A stretch of DNA of 64,000 nucleotides from Streptomyces marianii (GTDB lineage: Bacteria > Actinomycetota > Actinomycetes > Streptomycetales > Streptomycetaceae): positions 6,003,001-6,067,000 of the forward strand of contig NZ_VAWE01000001.1 in the NCBI RefSeq assembly GCF_005795905.1. Reading direction: 5' to 3'. This document shows positions 40,854 through 50,587 of this stretch, piece after piece. Position 1 is the stretch's first letter. The number at the start of each line of letters is the position of its first letter. The translations under genes and the position numbers were made by a program. The notes beneath the pieces are model-generated. The model searched no databases. It had not been told where the DNA came from and worked only from the letters and a program-made list of their open reading frames with translations.

Positions 40854-41318
40854 TCAGGCCGTGACCGGCGCCGAACCCTCCTGCCCGGTCTCCTCGTTCG
40901 TGCCACGCGACGAGAACAGGCCGTCCAGCGCCAGGGCCCCGGGCCCGGTGAAGACCAGTAGCAGGAACGCCCAGCTGTAGAGCGCTGCGCCCTCACCGCT
41001 GTTCTGGATCGGGAACAGGCCGTCGGGCTGGTGCACCGTGAAGTACGCGTACGCCATCGCGCCCGACGCTATGAACGCCGCGGCGCGGGTGCCCAGGCCG
41101 ACCAGGACCAGGACGCCGCCGGCGAGTTCGATCACGGCTGCGTACCAGCCGGGCCAGGTGCCCGCCGCCACCGTGCCGCCCGCGTTCTCCGCGCCCAGCA
41201 CGCCGAAGAGCGAGCGCGCTCCGTGGCAGGTGAACAGCAGGCCGACGACGATGCGGAACACGCCGAGCGCGTACGGCCGGGCCTGGTCCAGCCGTGCGGT
41301 CAGCTGACGAGTGGCCAT
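40854..41318 (-). CDS. DoxX-family membrane protein
   Basis: 154 residues with four membrane helices. RIVVGLLFTCHGARSLFG, the N-terminal DoxX signature, is followed by PGWYAAVIELAGGVLVLVGLGTRAAAF and HQPDGLFPIQN. DoxX proteins are linked to redox or thiol stress at the membrane. An iron box lies 43 bp upstream of the start codon. Confidence 0.87.
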   Translation of the reverse strand: MATRQLTARLDQARPYALGVFRIVVGLLFTCHGARSLFGVLGAENAGGTVAAGTWPGWYAAVIELAGGVLVLVGLGTRAAAFIASGAMAYAYFTVHQPDGLFPIQNSGEGAALYSWAFLLLVFTGPGALALDGLFSSRGTNEETGQEGSAPVTA

Positions 41319-41360
41319 GTGGGGGGTCTCCTTCGGTCTGGGGACATGAACCGATGGAAC

Positions 41361-41379
41361 GTAAGTTAGGCAGGCCTAA
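41361..41379. promoter_or_regulatory. DmdR1/IdeR-type iron box
   Basis: GTAAGTTAGGCAGGCCTAA matches the 19-bp Streptomyces iron-box consensus TTAGGTTAGGCTCACCTAA at 14 of 19 positions, including the GTTAGGC and CCTAA parts. It overlaps the last codon and stop of the leftward FAD/NAD(P) gene and lies 43 bp upstream of doxX, the promoter it most probably controls. Confidence 0.65.
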
Positions 41380-43295
41380 TCAATACTTGCAAGTTCAATA
41401 TTCTGTCGGCGATCGCCCTTCATGAGGAGTTCACGCCGTGCGCTCGCGCGCAGCGCGGCCCGTGCCACCGCGTCCGTGTCGGAGAGCGTGACCGAGTCCA
41501 CGCCGGGCCGCGCCCCCGCGGCCGTCACCCAGTGCACTCCCTCGGTGGGAACGCCGACCGCGAACCGTCCAGGATGCGACCGTCCCTGACGGTCGATCAG
41601 GTGGTAGGGGCGCCCGGTCACGTCCAGGCCGCCCGTTTCGTAGCCGTCGATCGTGTGCGGCCTGCACTGGCCGGTCCGCAGCATCCGGGACAGCAACTCG
41701 TCCCGGCTGCGGCGCAGATCGGGTTCCGGCAGCCGCGCCTCGATCAGTGCCGTCGCGGTCACCGCGGAACCCGGCACGTCGGGCGACTCGGCCACGAAGG
41801 CCCCGCCCTCCGCCCGCACGGTCGTCCTCGGGCCGACCACCACCAGCACCCCGGCCGCGATCAGCGCCGCCATCTCCTCGATCCGCCGGCGTGGTGGGCC
41901 GATCGAGAGGAAGGCGTTCAACGGGGTGTACCAGCGGTCCAGGTGGTCCCGCCGCGACCTCCCGGACAGCCCGCGGTGGTCCACGATCTGCCGCACCTCG
42001 TTGCGGACGTCCCGCAGCACGTCGAGGGCCGCCTTGACCGGGCCGTCCACGTTGCCGAGCGCGGCGTGGTCCGCGTCCCGCCGCAGATGGCCGAGCAGCC
42101 AGTCGCGGAAGGCGTCCGGACCGTCGAAGGTCTTTCCCGCGTACGGCCGGGAGATCCGCTCCCAGGACCAGCGTGCGGACTCCGGACAGCCGTGGGCGTC
42201 CAGGACCGCCGCCTCCTCCGCGCTGCCGTGCGCGGCGGCCAGGAACGCGGCCCGGAAGCCGGTGTCCGGGGCGGCGGACGGTCCGAGCAGCGTCTCGTAG
42301 TAGACCGTCTCCACCTCCTTGGCGATCCTCGGCCATATCTCGCCGAGGAAGTCCGGCGGATCGCCCGCGTCCGCCCGCCTGCGGAAGAGCGTGATCACAT
42401 CCGGGGTGAGCACCAGCGGGTGGTGCCGACCGGACGCGCCCTTCGCGTTGTCCCCGCGCGCCTGGTGGGGGACGCCGCGCCGTGAGCCCGCGTACAGCCT
42501 CGGCTCCCGGCCGGAGGGCCGGTAGACCAGACGCTCCCCGCCGTCCGCGGTCCTCTCCCGTGTGTACGAGCCGCCGCGGCCGGTCGTCAGCAGCGCCATG
42601 TGGTCGAAGAAGTTGAGCCCGAGGCCGCGCAGCAGCACCGCCTCGCCGGGGGCGATCCCGGTGAGGTCCAGATCGGCCGGGTTGGCGGGGGCGAAGTGGC
42701 GCAGCCCGTGCCGCTGCGCGTACGTGCCGAGCCGGGTAGGCACCGCCCCCGGCGCCACCGGAAGATGGCCCTGCGCCAGCACCACCGCGCTCAGGCCGGA
42801 CAGTGTCGTCCCGTCGTCCAGGACGAGTCGCTGTGAGCCGTCCTCGGCGTCGTCGAGGCGCAGCGCACGCGCCCGGTGCGTCTCCACCCGGACCGTGTCC
42901 GGGGCGTTGGCGACGGCGGTGCGGAACGCCCAGGCCAGATAGCGTCCGTAGCAGGCGCGCGTCGGGTAGTCGTCGGGCCGGAGTGCCGGGTCGCCGCCGG
43001 CCGCCGCCCAGGCGTACAGGCTCGGGCCCGGCCGGACCGGCCCCTCGCAGGCCACGCTCTCGTCGGTGAACAGCGTCACCTGCGAGGCGACCGTGTTCAT
43101 CAGCAGGCCGGCGGGCTGGTCCGTGCGCCACACCTGCCCCGGTCCTGCCGGGGCGGGGTCGATCACATGCACGGTCAGCGGGATGTCCGGTGCCAGCTCG
43201 GGGGCGGAGGCGCAGAGTCTTTCGAGGACCGAGGTGCCGCGCGGGCCTGCGCCGACGAGGGCCACGGCGGGGGGAGCTGGCGGGAACACGGACAA
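41376..43295 (-). CDS. FAD/NAD(P)-binding protein, adenylate-forming-type flavoprotein family unknown
   Basis: 639 residues. N-terminal Rossmann motif VALVGAGPRGTSVLERL (residues 11-27), a second motif VVLAQGHLP, and IEARLPEPD near the C-terminus. This matches the large FAD/NAD(P)-binding protein family common in actinomycetes (NAD(P)-binding Rossmann plus helical insert) whose substrates are unknown. The 'adenylate-forming' label does not apply; no such motif is seen. It ends 2 bp before the right edge of the iron box, next to doxX. Confidence 0.8.
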   Translation of the reverse strand: MSVFPPAPPAVALVGAGPRGTSVLERLCASAPELAPDIPLTVHVIDPAPAGPGQVWRTDQPAGLLMNTVASQVTLFTDESVACEGPVRPGPSLYAWAAAGGDPALRPDDYPTRACYGRYLAWAFRTAVANAPDTVRVETHRARALRLDDAEDGSQRLVLDDGTTLSGLSAVVLAQGHLPVAPGAVPTRLGTYAQRHGLRHFAPANPADLDLTGIAPGEAVLLRGLGLNFFDHMALLTTGRGGSYTRERTADGGERLVYRPSGREPRLYAGSRRGVPHQARGDNAKGASGRHHPLVLTPDVITLFRRRADAGDPPDFLGEIWPRIAKEVETVYYETLLGPSAAPDTGFRAAFLAAAHGSAEEAAVLDAHGCPESARWSWERISRPYAGKTFDGPDAFRDWLLGHLRRDADHAALGNVDGPVKAALDVLRDVRNEVRQIVDHRGLSGRSRRDHLDRWYTPLNAFLSIGPPRRRIEEMAALIAAGVLVVVGPRTTVRAEGGAFVAESPDVPGSAVTATALIEARLPEPDLRRSRDELLSRMLRTGQCRPHTIDGYETGGLDVTGRPYHLIDRQGRSHPGRFAVGVPTEGVHWVTAAGARPGVDSVTLSDTDAVARAALRASARRELLMKGDRRQNIELASID

Positions 43296-43428
43296 AGCAC
43301 TGACTCCCGGGGCGATGTGGGGGGGGCGTGTGGCGGCGGGGGAGGCGGATCGTCCGCCTCATCATGCCGTTGCCGTGTGAGGAGTCCGAGGGGCGGGGGT
43401 AAAGGATCGTCTCCCGCCGTGTGAAGTG

Positions 43429-45201
43429 TCACGGACCATTCGTCAGGTTCCGCTCGTCCACGGTCAGGAGTCGCGTACCCGGGCGATCCGTGCGGACCTG
43501 GTCCAGCCGGAGCTCGGCCGAACGCCCGTTCAGGGTGAGGGTCATCAGTTGGTTGCCGAACCAGGGGCCGCCGGTCTTCTCCCAGTGGACGACCGGCCGT
43601 CCGGTCCGGCCGTGCCGGGCCACGGCGTGCCCCAACCGCCGCCCCGCCCGGCTCCACCCGAAGCGGAAGCCGACGCGCATCGAGGCGTGGATCGCGTTGT
43701 GGACGGGTGAGCAGGTCAGCTGGAGCACCCGGGCGGCCGGTTCCGGTTCCGGCCAGTGGGGCTCCGCGACGTAGGCGTGGTGGACGTCCCCGGAGAGCAC
43801 GCACACCGTCGACGGTGCCAGCGGTCCGCTGCCCACCTCCCTGATCAGCGCGGTCAGCTCCTCGAACGAGGACGGGAACGCGGCCCAGTGCTCCAGGTCC
43901 GCCCGTCTGCGCAGGATCTCCCCGACACGCGCCCAGCGCTCGCCCCGCTCGCCGCGGCAGAGCGCCGCGTTCCAGCTCTCGACGTCGTGGATGGCCGGGG
44001 GCAGCAGCCAGGGCAGCGAGGTCCCGAGGAGCAGATGGTCGTACGAGCCCGGCGCCTGAAGCACCTGCTCGCGCAGCCAGCCCGTCTCCTCGTCGTCCAG
44101 CATCGCCCGGTGCCGTTCGTCGAGGACGCGGGCGGCACGGGTGTCGATCATCAGCAGCCGTGTCCTGCCGAAGTCGCGCCGGTAGCTCCAGCGGACCGAG
44201 GCGGGGTCGGCGTCGGCCCGGGCCGCGAACGACCGCAGGGCGTCGGTGCCGTCCGGGGTGGCCCGCACGGCCGCGTAGAGCGGGTCGTCGGCGAGTTCGG
44301 CCGGGGAGAGGTTGCCCAGGTGCTGGTGGACCCAGTACGACATCAGACCGCTGAGGATGCGCTCCCGCCACCACGGCGTCGCCCGCATCTCCGCCAGCCA
44401 GGCGGCGCTGGTGTTCCAGTCGTCGATGACGTCGTGGTCGTCGAAGACCATGCAGCTGGGGACGGTGGAGAGCAGCCAGCGGACCTCGGGGTCCAGCCAG
44501 GACTCCTCGTACAGCCGGGTGTACTCCTCGTAGTCCGCGACCTCGGTGCCGGGGGGCTCGCTCAGATCGCGGCGGGACGCGAGCCACCGCTGGGTCTCGC
44601 GGGAGGTGGCGTCCGCGTACACCTGGTCGCCCAGCAGCACGAGCACGTCGGGGCGCTCGCCCTCCGGCTCGGCCGCCATCCGGGCGGCGAGGGTGTCCAG
44701 CGCGTCCGGTCCGATCGGATCGTGCTTGCGGGCGGGCGGCGCGGCCCAGCGGCAGGAACCGAAGGCGACCCGTACGCCCTCGGCCGGGATCGCGGGCGTG
44801 CGGATCACGCTCGGCGGGAACGGCGAGTCGGCCGGCGGCCAGACCCGGCGGCCGTCGAGCAGCACCTCGTACGCGGTGGAGGAGGCGGGGGCGAGGCCGG
44901 AGACCGGGATCAGCGCGTAGTGGTGGCCCTCGATCTGGAACGTGCGGGCGGAGCCGCCCGCGGCCTTCGGCGATCCCGGCCGGGTGCCGTCCGGCGGGCC
45001 GTCGCCACGGGGGCCCTCACCGCCGGGGCCGCCTCCGTGGGAGTCCCCGCCGGCCGGCCCGGTGTCCTGACCGGGGGGCGCGCCGGGGCAGCGCACCTCG
45101 GCCGTGCACGGCCGGTCCGCCTCGATCCAGACGGTCGCGTGCTCACCGGTCTCCCAGTCCACGTACCGCAGTAGTGGTCCCAGGCGCAGCCCCGCTGCCA
45201 T
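43429..45201 (-). CDS. PhoD-like alkaline phosphatase/phosphodiesterase
   Basis: 590 residues. Metallophosphoesterase motifs in order: VAFGSCRWA, VLVLLGDQVYAD, VPSCMVFDDHDVIDDWN and VLSGDVHHAYV, as in the PhoD superfamily. It lacks a Tat signal at its start, so it may be cytoplasmic, unlike classical PhoD. A Gly/Asp-rich low-complexity segment at about 38-75 separates the first strand from the core. Confidence 0.88.
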   Translation of the reverse strand: MAAGLRLGPLLRYVDWETGEHATVWIEADRPCTAEVRCPGAPPGQDTGPAGGDSHGGGPGGEGPRGDGPPDGTRPGSPKAAGGSARTFQIEGHHYALIPVSGLAPASSTAYEVLLDGRRVWPPADSPFPPSVIRTPAIPAEGVRVAFGSCRWAAPPARKHDPIGPDALDTLAARMAAEPEGERPDVLVLLGDQVYADATSRETQRWLASRRDLSEPPGTEVADYEEYTRLYEESWLDPEVRWLLSTVPSCMVFDDHDVIDDWNTSAAWLAEMRATPWWRERILSGLMSYWVHQHLGNLSPAELADDPLYAAVRATPDGTDALRSFAARADADPASVRWSYRRDFGRTRLLMIDTRAARVLDERHRAMLDDEETGWLREQVLQAPGSYDHLLLGTSLPWLLPPAIHDVESWNAALCRGERGERWARVGEILRRRADLEHWAAFPSSFEELTALIREVGSGPLAPSTVCVLSGDVHHAYVAEPHWPEPEPAARVLQLTCSPVHNAIHASMRVGFRFGWSRAGRRLGHAVARHGRTGRPVVHWEKTGGPWFGNQLMTLTLNGRSAELRLDQVRTDRPGTRLLTVDERNLTNGP

Positions 45202-45409
45202 GTGCCCTCCTCCGTCGCCCCCGTACGGTACGGAACGACGGGGGAGGGTAGCGCGGTTCCATGCCGCAGGACCCGGTTGGTTCGGAGCGTGTCCGGGGCG
45301 GTCCGGTCGCGGTGCCCGGCGCCGCGGGTGCCCACTGCCCCTCGGGTCGGGGCGGCCCCGCGGCCGGCCGGAGGGGAACCGGTCCCCGCCGGGCGGCCGC
45401 GGCGGTGGG

Positions 45410-46063
45410 TCAGCAGCCGTTGAGGACGGACTGCAGGGCGGACTTCTCGGCGGAGTCGACGGAGAGGTTCCAGTAGTACTTCGTGTACACCCACATGCGG
45501 GCGTACATGCAGCGGTAGGAGCTGCGCGGCGGCAGCCACTCGGCGGGGTCCTTGTCGCCCTTGGCCTGGTTCACGTTGTCGGTGACGGCTATCAGCTGCG
45601 GGCGGGTCAGGTCGTTGGCGAACGCCTGGCGGGAGGAGGTGGACCACGAAGCGGCCCCGGAGCGCCAGGCCTCCGCGAGCGGTACGACGTGGTCGATGTC
45701 GACGTCGGAGGCGGCGTACCAGGTGGCGCCGTCGTAGGGGGAGTACCAGCTGCCGCTGACGGCCGCGCAGCCGGAGTCCTGGACGACGCCGGAGCCGTCG
45801 CGCTCGAGGACGACCTCGCGCGTGTTGCAGGAGCCCGACTGGGTGATCCAGTGCGGGAACTTGTCGCGGCTGTAGCCGGTGGAGGAACCTTCCGCCTTGA
45901 CCGTGAGCCAGCCCAGGTAGGTACGGGCGGTGGAGGCGCTGACCGGCGTGGGCGGGGCGGCCTGGGCGGCCGGTGCGGTGAGCAGCGCGGTGGTGGACGC
46001 GAGGGCGACGGACGCGGCGAAAACGGCGGTACGGGTCACTCGACGCGCGTAGACACCTGACAT
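45410..46063 (-). CDS. Secreted HNH family nuclease (217 aa)
   Basis: Signal peptide about residues 1-34 (basic start, hydrophobic VFAASVALASTTALLTAPAAQA). The nuclease core is VDIDHVVPLAEAWRSG (HNH-type D-H and E), QLIAVTDNVNQAKGDKDPAEWLPP, then CMYARMWVYTKY. Four to six cysteines suggest disulfides. Such secreted GmrSD-C-terminal-like nucleases are common in Streptomyces and are thought to degrade external DNA. Confidence 0.88.
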   Translation of the reverse strand: MSGVYARRVTRTAVFAASVALASTTALLTAPAAQAAPPTPVSASTARTYLGWLTVKAEGSSTGYSRDKFPHWITQSGSCNTREVVLERDGSGVVQDSGCAAVSGSWYSPYDGATWYAASDVDIDHVVPLAEAWRSGAASWSTSSRQAFANDLTRPQLIAVTDNVNQAKGDKDPAEWLPPRSSYRCMYARMWVYTKYYWNLSVDSAEKSALQSVLNGC

Positions 46064-46246
46064 GCGGACTCCCGTAAGGGTGGGGGGCGTTGATCGGAGC
46101 GGACCCTGTGCGGCAGGACCCGCGCCATCGTTGCGGCGCCGGATTGCCTGGGGATGGGCGCCAGGTAACAGAGTGGCGACATGGACACGTCACTTCAAGA
46201 GGTCTGACGCCCCGGCAGTTCACTTCGCCCGGCTTAGGGTTGATGC

Positions 46247-47026
46247 GTGCTGCTACGGGTCAACGTGACATTCGGGATCGTCCTCGCCGTGCTCCTGGCC
46301 GCCGCCGCCGGTGTGACGGCCGTCGCGCACCTCGGTCCGGGCCGCGCCCGCGAGATGGCGGTGGCGGGTCTGCGGGCGGCCGTCCAACTGGGCGCGGTCT
46401 CGCTCGTCATCGGCTGGGCGGTCCGCTCCGTCCCGCTGCTGCTCGCCTTCCTGGTGGTGATGTACGCCGTGGCCGTGCGCACCGCGGGGCGCCGGCTCAC
46501 CCCGAACGGCACCTGGTGGCTCACCGCGTTGCCGATCGGTGCGGGCGTCGTGCCGGTGGTCGCCGCACTGCTGCTCACCGGCCTCGTCCCCGTGAAGGGC
46601 ATCGCGCTCGTCCCGGTGGCCGGCATCCTCATCGGCGGCGCGTTGACCGCGACGGTCCTCGCCGGGCGGCGCGCGCTCGACGAGCTCACCATCCGGCGTG
46701 GTGAGGTCGAGGCCGGGATGGCGATCGGGCTGCCCGATCGCGAGGCCCGCCTGGAGGTGGCCCGGGATGCGGCCGCGGACGCGCTGCTGCCGGGGCTCGA
46801 CCAGGCCAGGACGGTGGGGTTGGTCACGCTCCCGGGCGCGTTCGTCGGAATGCTGCTGGGCGGGGCGTCACCGCTCCAGGCGGGCGCGGTCCAGCTGTTC
46901 GTGCTGGTCGCTCTGCTGGCCGTGCAGGCGGTCGCGGTCGCGGTGGTGCTGGAGCTGGTGTCGCGGGGGCGGCTGCACCGGGAGCCCGCCGTCGCGTCGG
47001 CGCCGGGCGGGGACCTGGGGTCCTGA
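46247..47026 (+). CDS. UPF0014/FetB-type membrane permease
   Basis: 259 residues from GTG; about seven membrane helices. Family motifs: RAAVQLGAVSLVIGW, and DALLPGLDQARTVGLVTLPGAFVGMLLGGASPLQAGAVQL, the conserved FetB signature (metal/iron ABC export permease). No ATPase partner (FetA) gene is adjacent. Gap 47027-47362 follows, holding the riboswitch. Confidence 0.87.
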   Translation: MLLRVNVTFGIVLAVLLAAAAGVTAVAHLGPGRAREMAVAGLRAAVQLGAVSLVIGWAVRSVPLLLAFLVVMYAVAVRTAGRRLTPNGTWWLTALPIGAGVVPVVAALLLTGLVPVKGIALVPVAGILIGGALTATVLAGRRALDELTIRRGEVEAGMAIGLPDREARLEVARDAAADALLPGLDQARTVGLVTLPGAFVGMLLGGASPLQAGAVQLFVLVALLAVQAVAVAVVLELVSRGRLHREPAVASAPGGDLGS

Positions 47027-47150
47027 CGGCGGGCCGGCCGGGGCGGGCCCGGGGTGCCTGGCGGCGGGTCGGCCGGGGCGGGCCCGGGGTGCCTGACGGG
47101 GCCGAGGTCCCCGACGGTCGCCCGACAGCGTCCCGTACCCTGTACGGAGC

Positions 47151-47255
47151 AGAAGGGGAGTAGCTCTTCGCCGGAACGTCGACATACTGCCGGGCTCGCC
47201 CGGCCGGCGCCCGGAGGCGGCCGCGCGGCGGTCCGCCAGCGAGACCTTCGGCCAG
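47151..47255 (+). promoter_or_regulatory. yybP-ykoY manganese riboswitch
   Basis: The conserved left element AGAAGGGGAGTAGC (47151-47164) and right element GCGAGACCTTCGGCC (47239-47253) enclose GC-rich hairpins. These are the two halves of the metal-binding pocket in the yybP-ykoY class. It precedes a UPF0016 manganese exporter by about 110 bp, the standard genomic setting. Confidence 0.85.
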
Positions 47256-47362
47256 CAGTGACCATGACCATCCATGGCCGCTGCCGCGCCGAAGCGACCC
47301 CTGGAACCCTTGCTCAGGTCTCTCGGTGCGGCAGGGCCCGACCGATCGAGGAACCTCTTCCC

Positions 47363-47947
47363 GTGCTCAGTATCACGATCATGGCGATCACCTTCGGCGT
47401 CGTCTTCCTCGCCGAGCTCCCCGACAAGACGGCCCTGGCCGGACTGGTGCTCGGCACCCGCTACCGCGCCTCCTACGTCTTCGCCGGGGTCGCCGCCGCC
47501 TTCGCCGTGCACGTCGCGCTGGCGATCGCGGCGGGCAGTGCGCTGACCCTGCTGCCGCAGCGGCTGGTGCAGGCGGTCGTGGGCGTGCTCTTCCTCGCGG
47601 GCGCGGCGATGCTGCTGCTGAAGAGCTCCGATGACGACGACGAGAGCGTCAAGGCCCCGTCCGACCAGTCCTTCTGGAAGGTCTCCGGGGCGGGGTTCAT
47701 GCTGATCCTGGTCGCGGAGTTCGGTGATCTGACGCAGATCGTGACCGCGAACCTCGCGGCCCGCTACGACAGTCCGCTCTCCGTCGGCCTCGGCGCGGTG
47801 CTGGCCCTGTGGGCGGTGGCCGGGCTGGGCATCGTGGGTGGCCGGACGCTCCTCGGGTACGTGCCGCTGAAGCTGGTCACGAAGATCGCGGCCGGGCTGA
47901 TGCTGGTGCTCGCCGGCCTGAGCCTGTACGAGGCGATCGCGGGCTGA
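47363..47947 (+). CDS. UPF0016/Gdt1-type manganese exporter
   Basis: 194 residues; GTG at 47363 with GAGGAA 10 nt upstream. Two copies of the family motif ExxDxT: AELPDKTALAG at residues 17-27 and AEFGDLTQI in the second half. Six membrane helices. These proteins export Mn2+ (Gdt1/TMEM165 superfamily). Regulation by the upstream yybP-ykoY riboswitch is expected: manganese turns the gene on. Confidence 0.92.
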   Translation: MLSITIMAITFGVVFLAELPDKTALAGLVLGTRYRASYVFAGVAAAFAVHVALAIAAGSALTLLPQRLVQAVVGVLFLAGAAMLLLKSSDDDDESVKAPSDQSFWKVSGAGFMLILVAEFGDLTQIVTANLAARYDSPLSVGLGAVLALWAVAGLGIVGGRTLLGYVPLKLVTKIAAGLMLVLAGLSLYEAIAG

Positions 47948-48466
47948 ACCGGCCCGGGGACGCGCGTTCGGCGGGGCTGCCGGGGGGTCGTCCGCGGCGG
48001 GTCGCGGTGTGCTTCCGGCGGGCTTCGGTGCGGGGCGGGGCTCGCGCGGGCCTTCGGCGGGATCGCGGTGTGCGTTCGCCGCGGACCGCCCGTCCGGCGG
48101 GCGGCCGGAGCCGTTGCGGTCGTGGTTCGGGGCGGGGCTGGGCGGGGCACGGGTGTCGGCGTGGTTCGCGGTTCGGGGCGCGGTCGTGGTTCGAGGTGTG
48201 CGGGGCGGGTGCCTGCTCGCCTCCCGCGGCCCTCGTCCCGCGCCTTCCACCGCAGGTGCATCCGGCTACCGGCATCCGCGGCAGTCCCCGCGGGAGGTGT
48301 TCCGGGACCTCGATTGGCGCGAAAGCCTTTCGATTTGTATCGTGAAGGAACAAAGTGGCCTCCGCCCGCACTCCCTGACCGGTGGGTGGAGGCCGCTCTG
48401 CACCCGGGCCCGTGGCCTCCCGTCGACGGAGCCCGCCATCCACACCGGATTCCAAGGACGGCCCCG
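47948..48466. other. 519-bp gap, no gene seen
   Basis: G-rich segments (around 48020-48200, many GCGGGGC and GGTTCG words) followed by a normal stretch leading to the HAD gene. No repeat with a fixed period and no ORF with a ribosome site. Confidence 0.4.
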
Positions 48467-49177
48467 TTGTCCCGCTCAGAGACGCCCGCAGAGACCCCCG
48501 TCCCGGCATCCCGCCCCGAGGCCATCGGCGCCTTCAGGGCGCTGCTGCTCGACATGGACGGCACGCTCGTCGACTCGGACGCCGCCGTGGAGCGCGTCTG
48601 GCGCTCCTGGGCGATCGGTCACGGCCTCGACCCGGACGAGACGCTCAAGGTCGTCCACGGACGCCAGGGATACGCGACCATGGCCGCGCTGCTCCCGGAG
48701 CGGCCGATGGAGGAGAACCTCGCCGAGAACCGGCAGTTGCTCGCGCGGGAGACGGCCGACCTGGACGGCGTCGTGCCGATCGGCGGAGCGTCCGCCTTCA
48801 TGGACTCCGTCGCCGCCCTGCCGCACGCGCTGGTCACGTCGGCCGACGAGGCGCTCGCCGCGGCCCGGATGAACGCGGCGGGGCTGCGCATGCCGGAGAC
48901 ACGGGTCACCGCCGAATGCGTCGGGGCGAGCAAGCCGGACCCGGAGGGTTTCCTCAAGGGCGCGGCAGAGCTCGGCTTCGCGCCGGCGGACTGCGTGGTC
49001 CTCGAGGACTCCGAGGCCGGCATCACGGCCGCGCGTGCCGCGGGGATGCGGGTCCTCGGCATCGGCCCCCGTGCCGCGGCCTTCGCCCCGGACGCCCACG
49101 CGCCCGACCTCACCGACGTCCGCGTCCTGGCCGACGCCTCGGGCGCGCTGACGTTCGCGCCCGCGCGCTCGGACTGA
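48467..49177 (+). CDS. HAD-superfamily sugar-phosphatase-like hydrolase
   Basis: 236 residues from a TTG start with AAGGAC 8 nt upstream. HAD motifs: I = LLLDMDGTLVDS (D29, D31), II = LVTSADEA, III = GASKPDPEGF with the catalytic lysine, IV = VVLEDSEAG. Cap domain C1 (subclass IA). It probably dephosphorylates a sugar phosphate such as 2-deoxyglucose-6-phosphate; not determinable from sequence. Confidence 0.87.
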   Translation: MSRSETPAETPVPASRPEAIGAFRALLLDMDGTLVDSDAAVERVWRSWAIGHGLDPDETLKVVHGRQGYATMAALLPERPMEENLAENRQLLARETADLDGVVPIGGASAFMDSVAALPHALVTSADEALAAARMNAAGLRMPETRVTAECVGASKPDPEGFLKGAAELGFAPADCVVLEDSEAGITAARAAGMRVLGIGPRAAAFAPDAHAPDLTDVRVLADASGALTFAPARSD

Positions 49178-49434
49178 GCCGGCGGCAGGCTCTCGACGCC
49201 ACGCGCCCGCGAGGGTGCCCGGCGCGCCCGCCACGCCGACCGCAGGCATGCGCCGCGCGTGACCGAGCCGCGCATGCGGACGTGTCCCCCGCGACCGCGC
49301 CCCGTTCACGCCGACGGGTTCCCCCGTTCGCTGTCAAGTCCTCTGCGACCGCGCCCCGTTCACGTGGACGCGTGCCCCCCCCGTTCGCGCCGTTCGCGCC
49401 CCGAGTCCCCGAGTCCCCTCAAGGAGCGGGGCGT

Positions 49435-50439
49435 TCAGCCGCGGCCGTCGCTGTCCCAGCCGCCGTTGCCGTCGTCGTACGGGTAGCGCGTCTCCGCCTC
49501 CAGGGCGCGGCGGGTCGCCGGGCCGTAGACGCCCTCGGGGTCGTCCCGGATGCCGTTGGCGTCCTGGTACGCCGCCACGGCGTCCTCGACGCGGCCGTCG
49601 TAACGCCCGTGGGACCGTCTGCCGTACAGGCCGACCTGCCTGAGCCGTTCCTGCAACTCGACCACCTCGGGGCCGTCGTCGCCGCGCCGCAGGGTGACTC
49701 CCGGGGCGGGGGAGGAGAGCGCGGTCCCGCTCGTCGGGGTCGCCGACGGGGGCGTCGGGCCCCCGGTGAGCGGGGCCGGGGAAGACGTGCCGGCGCCGGC
49801 AGGCCGAGAGGTGGAGGCCGGGGCCGACTCCGGGGACGACGCGGATTCCGAGGGCGAAGTGCTCCGGGTCGCCGACTCCGAGGCGGACACCGAAGCGTCG
49901 GGCGCGTCGGGCGCGGCCGAGACGAACGGGGCCGTCGTCTCGCTGTCGGGCAGGGCCCGGTCGTCCCCGCCGCCGTCCTTCGTGAGCAGTCCGCTCGCAT
50001 AGGCCGCGGTCCCCAGCACGGCCACCACGGCGGCGACGGCCACGGCCACGCGCCGCCCGTCCCGCCCGCGTCCCCGCCGCCGTCGTCCGGCCGTGCCTTC
50101 CGGGTCCACCCCGGTCATGTCGTAGGCGGGGCCGTGCTCGTGACGGTGGTCGTACGGGCCCTCCTGCCCGGCCGCCCCGTACGGCGCGTCCGGCGCCCCG
50201 TCCTGCCCGGCGGCTCCGTGGGTCGCGGGCGCGAGCACCTGCGTCAGCTCGGGCGGCGGTCCGGACGCGGTCGCGGCCGGGGCGTCCGCCGGGTCCGGAA
50301 GCGCTACGTAGGGCCGGACCCGCAGCGGATCGAACCCCTCCGGTGCCGTGCCCCGCCCGCAGCCGCAGCCCCGGACCCCGCCGGGTCTGCCGTCGGCGTC
50401 GTCCTGCCTGCCGCATTCAGGACAGACGTGTCCCGTCAT
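49435..50439 (-). CDS. Membrane-anchored peptidoglycan-binding protein
   Basis: 334 residues. N-terminal cytoplasmic part with a short cysteine cluster (CPECGRQ...CGCGRG), a membrane helix at about residues 132-150, a Ser/Pro/Ala-rich linker, and a C-terminal PG_binding_1 domain (DGPEVVELQERLRQVGLYGRRSHGRYD...VAAYQDANGI). It should tether a cytosolic zinc-ribbon-like element to the cell wall. ATG with GGGAGG 9 nt upstream. Confidence 0.85.
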   Translation of the reverse strand: MTGHVCPECGRQDDADGRPGGVRGCGCGRGTAPEGFDPLRVRPYVALPDPADAPAATASGPPPELTQVLAPATHGAAGQDGAPDAPYGAAGQEGPYDHRHEHGPAYDMTGVDPEGTAGRRRRGRGRDGRRVAVAVAAVVAVLGTAAYASGLLTKDGGGDDRALPDSETTAPFVSAAPDAPDASVSASESATRSTSPSESASSPESAPASTSRPAGAGTSSPAPLTGGPTPPSATPTSGTALSSPAPGVTLRRGDDGPEVVELQERLRQVGLYGRRSHGRYDGRVEDAVAAYQDANGIRDDPEGVYGPATRRALEAETRYPYDDGNGGWDSDGRG

Positions 50440-50587
50440 CGTGGGTTCCCTCCCCTTGCGCTGCCAGCGATTATGCAGCCCCTGTCCAGTGCCCGGACGG
50501 TGAGCCTCCGCTCGGCAGGCCATAACCGGGCGAAACGCCCAGGATGGGAGGAGCAGACGTGCGTGCTGCGGACCGGAGGGCGACTCC

